Shown here in pieces: positions 35,632-42,888 of a stretch of 46,348 bases of DNA (positions within the stretch are counted from its first letter, which is position 1; each line of letters begins with the position of its first letter). Source of the stretch: Martinezella lusitana. Its GTDB lineage: Bacteria; Pseudomonadota; Alphaproteobacteria; Rhizobiales; Rhizobiaceae. A model generated the notes under the pieces. It saw only the letters and a program-made list of their open reading frames with translations. It was not told the DNA's origin and did not search any database. Position numbers and translations under genes: made by a program. The stretch is from the NCBI RefSeq assembly GCF_900094565.1, contig NZ_FMAF01000027.1:43142-89489 (forward strand), written 5' to 3'.

Positions 35632-35703
35632 TCAGAAAACCATACTCAGAGGTGGCTCACTTCTCGGTGGAAAAACCGGCTCAGTTCCGCGTGGAAACCA
35701 ACA

Positions 35704-37968
35704 ATCGTCGGCATCCATGATATCGCCGCACTCTTTCTACCGACCGATACTACCTTCACTGCCGGAGCTGTGCGTGACCTCGATACAATTGCAGCGTGGC
35801 CGAAGGAAAAATTGGCCACGACTGCGCTGGCGCCGATCCTCGGCTTGGATGCACCCGTTGCAACTAGGCTTGCTCCCGTCATCAACACGGGCGACTTGAA
35901 TAAGGAGCAGATTGATGCGGTGAGGCGGTCTCTCCTCGCACCGCTTACGGTGGTAACCGGTCCGCCGGGGACCGGCAAAAGCCAGGCCATCGTGTCCATC
36001 GCTGCTTCCGTGATTGCCGATGGTGGAAGCGTACTTGTTGCATCGAAGAACCACCAAGCCCTCGATGCTGTCGAGACCAGGCTTGGTGGCATCGCTCCGC
36101 AGTCTCCGTTCCTAGTGAGGACGCTTGATCCTACACGCGACATCGATCAATCGTTCGATCAGGTGCTTGGCGAACTTGTCAGCGAGCCCACAAGAGGTGC
36201 GGCTGAGCCAGACTTGGTTCTACTGTCGAAACTCTCGACGCTCGCGCAAAATCGAAATCGGCTGCTCGACCAGATCGACGAGCTTTCGCGTATCCACGGG
36301 TTGATTGCGGAGCTTTTGGAGAGGCTCGAGGCGCAGGAGGCGAGCAGCGCTGAACGCGGAGTCCAGACATTGGTAGAGCCCGAAAAAAACCTCGTCATTC
36401 GGTTGATCAACACAATACTGGGAGCTTTCGGTCTTAAATCGAAGTTGTTGGTAGGCAGCCAACGTTCCGGTGGAGAGACAACGCTCGCCACCCTCAGGCA
36501 GCGTCTAAAACAGCTCCGCTCTGAATTAGCTACGATCGAAGTAAAGGGTGATCCAGTCGCGATTACGCAGGAGATAGGAGAGGTCGCTCGGGAGCTTCTT
36601 CCCAAAGTTCTGGCGTCAAAGGTCAACCTGACTGAGATCGACCGACGGAGGCTAGGCGAGGAGCTTGCCAACCTAGAGCTTGCTCAAAACACCGGGCCGC
36701 TGCCATCTGAATTGGCCGGTGAAGTTGTAAGTCACCGGCCCCTGTGGTTGGTTTCAGTCCTTGGCGCGGCACGGCGAGTGCCGCTGTCAGACAGCTTATT
36801 CGATCTCGCGATCTTTGATGAAGCAAGCCAGTGCGATATCGCGTCAGCACTGCCGATCTTCGCTAGGGCAAAACGTGCTGTCGTTGTCGGTGACAATCGC
36901 CAGCTTTCCTTCATCAGCCAGTTGGGCATTGCGCATGATCGAAACCTGATGCAGGCCCAGAACCTGCCGGTATCAAAGATGGGTCGGTTCGCGCAGAGCC
37001 GGAGATCGCTATTCGACTTGGCGGACCTCACGCCCGGGGCGGCGAAGGTTATGCTTCGCGATCAATATCGATCCGCTGCCGATATCGTTGGCTACATCAA
37101 CGAACACTTTTATGGTGGTCAATTGCGGGTTGCAGGTGACCAGGACAAGCTCAAATCACCAAGGGGCATGAAGCCAGGTATTGCGTGGACCGATGTACCG
37201 GCGCCAACATCACCAATGATCGGCAACATCAATAATTCTGAGATCGCCGCGATAGTGCAGCATGTCCGCATGCTCCTCGTGGATCAAGGATATAGCGGGT
37301 CGATCGGGGTCATCGCTCCTTTCCGGCCGCAGGTATACGCGTTGGAGCAAGCGATCCACGCAGAAGTCAATGAAAAGCTTCGTGTCAAGGCTGAACTGCG
37401 TGTCGGCACGGTTGACAGTTTCCAAGGTCAAGAAAGAGACCTTATCCTTTTCTCACCCACGCTCGGCCATTCGAGTGCGATCAGCGCGGTCACGTTCGTG
37501 CAGAAAGACTGGCGCCGCCTGAACGTTGCCATTAGCCGCGCCCGGGCCGTCGCCCATGTCTTTGGCGATTTGTCGTATGCGCGATCTGGCAAGGTGCGGA
37601 GTCTTCAACGGCTAGCCGCTACGGCAACCGAACCAAAGGGCCGCATCGGCGAGGGCACGTTTGACAGCAATTGGGAGCGAATTGTGGACGCGGCGCTTAG
37701 GAAGCGCGGCTTGAACCCCGTTGCTCAATTCGAAGTCGCCGGTCGTCGCCTGGATTTTGCACTGTTTGGCAGCGGCGATGTCAAGCTCGACCTGGAAGTC
37801 GATGGTCGACATTGGCATGCCGACACCGACGGCAAAAGAAAGCTTGGCGACTATTGGAGAGACCATCAGTTGAAATCGCTTGGCTGGAAAATCCAGCGCT
37901 TTTGGGTGGACGAACTAGCTCAGGATTTGGAGGGGTGCATTGAACGCGTCGCAAAACAGCTTTCCTAG
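35704..37968 (+). pseudogene. SF1 helicase-nuclease, C-terminal part (split by IS21)
   Basis: Continues the 32318 frame: IVGIHDIAALFLPTDTTFTA leads into a UPF1/COG1112-like SF1 helicase. Motif I is TGPPGTGKSQ, II is IFDEASQCD, III is VVVGDNRQLSF, V is VGTVDSFQGQERD, VI is LNVAISRARAV. The last ~100 residues are a DUF559/Vsr-like PD-(D/E)XK domain: NWERIVDAALRKRGLNPVAQ, RRLDFALFG, LDLEVDGRHWH (Asp and Glu). Excising the IS21 gives a 1051-aa protein with Walker A near residue 383 and DEAS near 669. A GTG at 35770 could start a 732-aa fragment keeping helicase and nuclease domains. Confidence 0.88.
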
Positions 37969-39334
37969 ATCGCGGCGGTTTACCTATATCGCTTTGACGC
38001 TTGGCTTGCTCTCAGCGGCCGCGATCTCTGTCGCGTTGATTCAGGTCGACGCTCTTGAGCGCGACTACGGTGCCGTGCGTTCCGACATTCAGCGCTATAA
38101 CAATGAGCGGACAGAGGCGCTGGGCCGACGCGATAGTGTCCTTTCGGAAATCTCTCAACGAAGTGTAGAAGCCGATGGTATTCGGAAAACCATCGCTGAT
38201 CTGACCGCACAGCGAGATCGCCTCGACGCAGAGATAAACCAACAGACGGCATCGCTCGCCGAGGGCGTTGAGAAGCTTCAGGCGGGCCAAGAGCAATCGA
38301 AAGCGGCCGCCGATACTATTGCGGAAGCAGCTAAGGCCGAGAAGACGCTTGCGACCTTACGCTCTCAGAACGCTGACCTTGAAAAGCGGATTGCTGTCAA
38401 TCAGGCAAAGATCGATCAGTCAAATGCCGACGTTGCACAAGCAGAAGATCGAAAAAGTGCTGCCGACGACGCGATTGCAGTCAGCGAAAAGGTCCGGCGC
38501 GATAAGGAGGCTGAAATCTCCAAATTAAACGCCCAGCTTCAGGACCTTGACGACAAAACACGTCAGGTCGCCGATCTTACCGCCCGTCAGGCCTCGTTGA
38601 CGGCGCAAATGACGAAAATCACGAAAGATATCGGCGACAAACAACGTGCCTCGCAGGATTTAGACGCAACGATCGCAAAGCTCCAGGATCAGGCGTCCAA
38701 GGCGAAGGTCACTGCAGCTAAAACGGATGCCGACTTGGCCCGCCAGGACAGCAACCGTACGGACTTGGCCAACCAAGTCGGCGCTCTCGAAATGCGGAAG
38801 GCTGCATTGAACGGCGATCTCACGAGCGTGACCACAGCAGCGGACCGCGCACGATCAGATGCTGCAGCGGCTGAAGGCAGGCTAAAAATTGCCCAGGACG
38901 CGCTTGCAGAGGCGGAAAAATCTCTTCCGGTCGCGAAGGCACAATTAAATGATCTCCAGGCAGATGTCGCAGCTGCCACAACGCAACGTAACACGCTCAA
39001 AGAAGAGTTAAGCAGTCTTCAGGCACTGAAGTCTCGAACTTCGGCGGACAAAGCCGATGCTGATCGCGCAGCAGCTGAAAAAGCTGCTCTGGAAAAGGCT
39101 GTCGCAGACCTATCAAACCGACAAGCAGAACTGGCCAAAGAGCTGAGCTTGCGTCAGAGCGACCTAAATACTGTGAAAGCGGAGCTGGCCGAGCTTAACG
39201 GCAGGAAAGGGGTGCTTGTTCAGGAAATTGCATCTCTTTCAGACGCGAAGACGCCAAAGCAGACGGATGTGGCACCCGCGCCGCCAGCTATTGACGCCCC
39301 GACGACTACCCAGCCACAGCCTGAGAGGCCATAA
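37940..39334 (+). CDS. Membrane-anchored coiled-coil protein, operon gene 2
   Basis: 464 aa from TTG 37940, preceded by GGAGGGG at ideal spacing, overlapping the helicase end by 29 bp. Residues about 14-34 form a single TM helix (YIALTLGLLSAAAISVALIQ) after a basic N-terminus, predicting a cytoplasmic N-terminus and extracytoplasmic body, unless the helix is inverted. Residues about 40-435 are an almost unbroken coiled coil rich in Ala, Asp, Lys and Gln (KAEISKLNAQLQDLDDKTRQ-like heptads). The tail is Pro/Thr-rich. No enzyme motif. Probably a scaffold pairing with the coiled coil of gene 3. Confidence 0.8.
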   Translation: MNASQNSFPRSRRFTYIALTLGLLSAAAISVALIQVDALERDYGAVRSDIQRYNNERTEALGRRDSVLSEISQRSVEADGIRKTIADLTAQRDRLDAEINQQTASLAEGVEKLQAGQEQSKAAADTIAEAAKAEKTLATLRSQNADLEKRIAVNQAKIDQSNADVAQAEDRKSAADDAIAVSEKVRRDKEAEISKLNAQLQDLDDKTRQVADLTARQASLTAQMTKITKDIGDKQRASQDLDATIAKLQDQASKAKVTAAKTDADLARQDSNRTDLANQVGALEMRKAALNGDLTSVTTAADRARSDAAAAEGRLKIAQDALAEAEKSLPVAKAQLNDLQADVAAATTQRNTLKEELSSLQALKSRTSADKADADRAAAEKAALEKAVADLSNRQAELAKELSLRQSDLNTVKAELAELNGRKGVLVQEIASLSDAKTPKQTDVAPAPPAIDAPTTTQPQPERP

Positions 39335-39349
39335 TTAGAGAGCGTCGAC

Positions 39350-41386
39350 ATGCTAACAGGAAACATCTTGATACTGCTTTTCGCAGCAATGGCTGTCGTA
39401 GCTCTGATCGTCGTGCAGATAAGCCTCGCGGTGCTCCATGACAGAGCCGTTACCGCCTCCGGGCCGACGCGCTCCCTGGAGTCTCTGGAGACAGCCATTG
39501 CCGACAAGCGGATGGCCCTTAGCGATATCGAAAATGAACTAGGAGAGCGCCGCAAGGCCCTAGCCAATATTGCCGACGTCCAGGCTGACTACGATGCGAC
39601 CAAGAGACAGCTCGATGACTTGAATGCTGAATGGCTTCAGAAGGATGAGCGCCGCGAGGAAATCCGTGCGCTGCGCGAGGTGATCGAAGCGGAGATCATT
39701 GAAAAACACGCAGTTGACGCTGAGCTGGCTTCCGCCCGGGCAGATCTCGACGCTGTCCATGACCGCCTCACTGCCGCCGAGCGGCTGTTCGCTCTCAACG
39801 ATGAGATGAAGCGTGAACAGGCAGCGCTTGAAAAGAAGATTGCAGAAATGCGGTCCCAAGCGATTGAGTTGAGCGAAGCGCAGGAGCGAGTGCAACGCTT
39901 AGAAGCGCTGTCGCAGGAACTTGGTAGAGAAAGCGCACGTGTCGAAGGCCTCCTCCAGGCGGCAAACTCCCAACTCTCTCAGGTTCAAGAAGACCTCGCT
40001 GTCGAGCGTCAGGCGACCGCCGCCGTTCATGCTGAATTCACGCAGACGTCGGCGAAACTCGCAGCCGCCGAGGAGCGTGCTCGTTCCATCGAAAGCGACA
40101 TCTCATCGTTGGAAGATCGCCGTTCGTCGCTAATGGCACAGGTCGCTAAGATGGAGGAAGACGTTGCTGAGGCGAGCGGTAGGGATGCGCCGGGCCGCGA
40201 GGAGGCAATCGTTGAACGTCTCAAGGAGTTGACCACGCTTCCGCCGGTGCTGGCACAAATGCGGAGCTGGAAAGATCGCGCCGCTGAAAATGAGGCTGAG
40301 GCAGTCCAACGGGTGCTTCAGCGCCTTGAACAAAGCGGCCTCCATTACGACCGTCGCATTGTTTATGCCTTCCATACAGCAATGAAAACAAACGACACGA
40401 CCCAGATGGCCGTGCTTGCCGGTATCTCCGGGACTGGCAAGAGCCAGCTGCCGCGACAGTACGCGGCAGGCATAGGGATCGGGTTCCTGCAGGTGCCGGT
40501 TCAACCTCGCTGGGATAGCCCCCAGGATTTGATGGGTTTCTACAACTATATCGAAAAGCGCTACCGTCCGACCGATATGGCGCGGGCGCTCTATCACCTG
40601 GACATTCTGAACAACCAGAAGAGCGAGTTTCAGGATCAGATGATAATGATCCTGCTCGACGAAATGAACCTTGCGCGTGTTGAGTATTATTTTTCGGACT
40701 TCCTCAGCCGCTTGGAAAGCCGCCCGCCGATGAACCGTGTGTCGGATAAATCCCTGCGCAAAGACGCTGAGATCGAGCTTGAGATACCGATGCCGCGAGG
40801 TATGGACGCTCCCCGCATCTTCCCAGGATACAACCTTCTGTTTGCCGGAACGATGAACGAAGACGAGAGCACGCAGTCGCTCTCTGATAAGGTTGTGGAC
40901 CGGGCGAATGTCCTTCGCTTCTCGGCACCAAGAACCATCAGGACGACTGCGCAGAAAGCAAATATCGCCGAGCCCGAGGCGCTGTCGGCGGCAAGATGGC
41001 GGTCATGGGTGAATCCTGTTTCGACTGTGGAGAGTGAGCAGACCGTTATCGACAGCGTGGATAGAATGGTCAGCCTCATGAAGGGCTTCAAGAGACCTTT
41101 CGGTCACCGTCTCGGCCGCGCGATCATGGGGTATGTCGCGAACTACACCTCGTTCGACCAGGCGAAGGACTTGCGTGTCCCGCTCGCAGATCAGGTTGAA
41201 ATGCGCTTGTTACCAAAGCTTCGCGGTATCGAAGTTGAAGACGGTAACGATCATGCTTTCTCCGAACTCATAAGTTTCGTTGGTGATGCCCTGCGGGACG
41301 ATCACCTTGCGAAGGCGATCGATGAGTCGATCCGTGCTGCGAAAGAGGGCTCCGGTCAGTTCGTATGGAACGGGGTTTCGCGGTAA
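39350..41386 (+). CDS. Membrane-anchored coiled-coil AAA+ ATPase, McrB-like, operon gene 3
   Basis: A 678-aa protein. A TM helix at residues about 5-28 (ILILLFAAMAVVALIVVQIS) is followed by a coiled coil at about 45-300 and then a McrB/MoxR-type AAA+ domain. Walker A is GISGTGKS (358-365), Walker B is MIMILLDEMNLARVE (Asp437, Glu438), and the McrB signature region is FAGTMNEDESTQSLSDKVVD (498 on), with the MNxxD form altered to MNED. McrB proteins are GTP-dependent motors working with McrC, whose relative is the next gene. Gene 3 starts 16 bp after gene 2 and overlaps gene 4 (TAATG). GTP or ATP preference cannot be read here. Confidence 0.88.
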   Translation: MLTGNILILLFAAMAVVALIVVQISLAVLHDRAVTASGPTRSLESLETAIADKRMALSDIENELGERRKALANIADVQADYDATKRQLDDLNAEWLQKDERREEIRALREVIEAEIIEKHAVDAELASARADLDAVHDRLTAAERLFALNDEMKREQAALEKKIAEMRSQAIELSEAQERVQRLEALSQELGRESARVEGLLQAANSQLSQVQEDLAVERQATAAVHAEFTQTSAKLAAAEERARSIESDISSLEDRRSSLMAQVAKMEEDVAEASGRDAPGREEAIVERLKELTTLPPVLAQMRSWKDRAAENEAEAVQRVLQRLEQSGLHYDRRIVYAFHTAMKTNDTTQMAVLAGISGTGKSQLPRQYAAGIGIGFLQVPVQPRWDSPQDLMGFYNYIEKRYRPTDMARALYHLDILNNQKSEFQDQMIMILLDEMNLARVEYYFSDFLSRLESRPPMNRVSDKSLRKDAEIELEIPMPRGMDAPRIFPGYNLLFAGTMNEDESTQSLSDKVVDRANVLRFSAPRTIRTTAQKANIAEPEALSAARWRSWVNPVSTVESEQTVIDSVDRMVSLMKGFKRPFGHRLGRAIMGYVANYTSFDQAKDLRVPLADQVEMRLLPKLRGIEVEDGNDHAFSELISFVGDALRDDHLAKAIDESIRAAKEGSGQFVWNGVSR

Positions 41387-42888
41387 TGCTCCATCTCGGC
41401 AGACCTTGGGATCGCAGAGGAGTTGCCAATGCGAAGTTCAGTCCTGGTGATTGTTTGGTCAGCGAGGTCCGTGGCGAGGCACCCAAGAACGGCGGACACT
41501 CGCGTCTTATGTCGGCCCGGCTTCAAGATGGACCGGTGGAACTTATTCTCCATCCATACCCGAAAACGGCGAATGCTCAGCGACCGGAGCGAATTGGGTT
41601 TCCGGTTCGCCCTCGTGGTGTAAAGGAGCATGAGACCCCGGAAGACGTGCGGGCGAGAGAGCTTCTTCGGCGGATGAACGAGGTTTTGGCGCGGGTCCAG
41701 GAGCTTGGCGAGGCCCTTGAAGACCCTTTGCATGTATGGTCCCGATTGCGCGATGCGTGGGAGCGCGCAGAGAATGAACACGATCCGCGAATGGCGGAGA
41801 TCGTAAGGCAGGCTCAAGATGTCCTTCCGCGCCTGAAAGCGCTGGAGCCGAGGATCAGGCGCGTGCTTCGTCGGACGAGAGAGCTTACATTCTTGGACCG
41901 AGTTCAGGAAATGGATCGGGCGTCGATGCGCTGGCTCGTCCGTCAACCGGGGCGGACGATTGCGGAGCGAGCCGGTACAAGCCAGCGTATTCTCGCAACA
42001 GTCAGGCGAGAGAACTTTGATACCCCTGAAAACAGGGTTCTCCACGCGTATACGACACTTGCTTTCCAGGTTGCTCGCGAATGGATGCAGGAGCATCCAC
42101 GAGCACGGCATAGCCGCCGCTACGCGCAAGTCAATCATTTCGGCCGGTTCTGCAAAACCTTCGCGCAGATGTTGGCAGATCTTGAAGTGAGCGTAGCCGA
42201 TGCCGGGATTGTTCCGAACTACGTTCTGATGCAGGACCCGAGCTACAACTCCATCTATGAAGCCTGGCGCCGCCTGCTGGAGGAAGACAGGGTCCTCGAT
42301 GACCTCTGGGCATGGCAAGCGGAGACCTGGACGGATTTTTCTGTGCTTTCTGTCGTGCTCGCTCTCAGCGAACTCGAAGAAGCCGAGCTAATTGCGCAAT
42401 CGCCCATCGTCTGGCGTTCAGAGGCATCGCTCGGACGATGGTTCGAGCAGGATCGACCGATTGCCGTGTTCTGGTTGAAGAACACAGGTCGTATAGTCGA
42501 GGTACAATCCCGCCCTGAAGCACCAGGCCGTATGCTGGCCTTGACGCGGGCCCACGTGTCTCTCCGCATCTCCGACATCGACCGAGGCGGGATGCCGCGC
42601 CGCGTAGCAGTTTGGACCCCGCACACGATGGCTCGCATAGATCTCAACGACGCTGTCGTACGGGCAAATGAGCGATTGGTCGAGATTCAGCCATTCGGCC
42701 AAACTGAAGTTCTGCGTAACGGGCTGATACTGACCCCATCTCACGGTCAGTTCGAGACTTGCCTATCCCGTAAGGCTAGCACGCGCGTTGATGGAATTGC
42801 CTTGGAGGCCTCTGGCGAGGGGCTGCGGCAAGGGTTGGACGCTATCCGTGCGTTCGCACGTAGCGAAATATACGCGACGACGCCATGA
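41386..42888 (+). CDS. DUF2357/McrC-like protein, operon gene 4
   Basis: I prefer ATG 41386 because it overlaps the previous stop (TAATG); an in-frame ATG at 41365 is possible. 500 aa. The DUF2357 hallmark is ENFDTPENRVLHAYTTLAFQ (Pro214-Glu215-Asn216), then RFCKTFAQMLADLEV and PNYVLMQDPSYNSIYEAWRR. This is the segment preceding the nuclease domain in McrC relatives. The C-terminal ~180 residues lack an obvious PD-(D/E)XK Asp...Glu-x-Lys set, so it may be a nuclease-less McrC homologue that activates the AAA+ motor. The stop overlaps gene 5 as ATGA. Confidence 0.8.
   Translation: MLHLGRPWDRRGVANAKFSPGDCLVSEVRGEAPKNGGHSRLMSARLQDGPVELILHPYPKTANAQRPERIGFPVRPRGVKEHETPEDVRARELLRRMNEVLARVQELGEALEDPLHVWSRLRDAWERAENEHDPRMAEIVRQAQDVLPRLKALEPRIRRVLRRTRELTFLDRVQEMDRASMRWLVRQPGRTIAERAGTSQRILATVRRENFDTPENRVLHAYTTLAFQVAREWMQEHPRARHSRRYAQVNHFGRFCKTFAQMLADLEVSVADAGIVPNYVLMQDPSYNSIYEAWRRLLEEDRVLDDLWAWQAETWTDFSVLSVVLALSELEEAELIAQSPIVWRSEASLGRWFEQDRPIAVFWLKNTGRIVEVQSRPEAPGRMLALTRAHVSLRISDIDRGGMPRRVAVWTPHTMARIDLNDAVVRANERLVEIQPFGQTEVLRNGLILTPSHGQFETCLSRKASTRVDGIALEASGEGLRQGLDAIRAFARSEIYATTP

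Larger units (their letters stand above)
33215..35703 (+). mobile_element. IS21 family element (complete) inside the helicase gene
   Basis: The termini are TGTTGGTTTCCACGC at 33215 and GCGTGGAAACCAACA ending at 35703, with internal repeats (CTGAGCCGGTT / AACCGGCTCAG). The perfect 6-bp target duplication ATCGTC lies at 33209-33214 and 35704-35709. It carries intact istA and istB on plus, so it may still be mobile. It is a different IS21 type from the one at 6347-12460. Confidence 0.94.

Noticed and set aside
37940..41386. ZorAB-like motor for the TM coiled-coil pair
   Set aside because: Only one TM helix per protein and no MotA/MotB-type membrane or peptidoglycan-binding motif.
41356..42318. 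Minus-strand 320-codon frame
   Set aside because: Antisense to the DUF2357/McrC-like gene with PEN motif; no domain seen.
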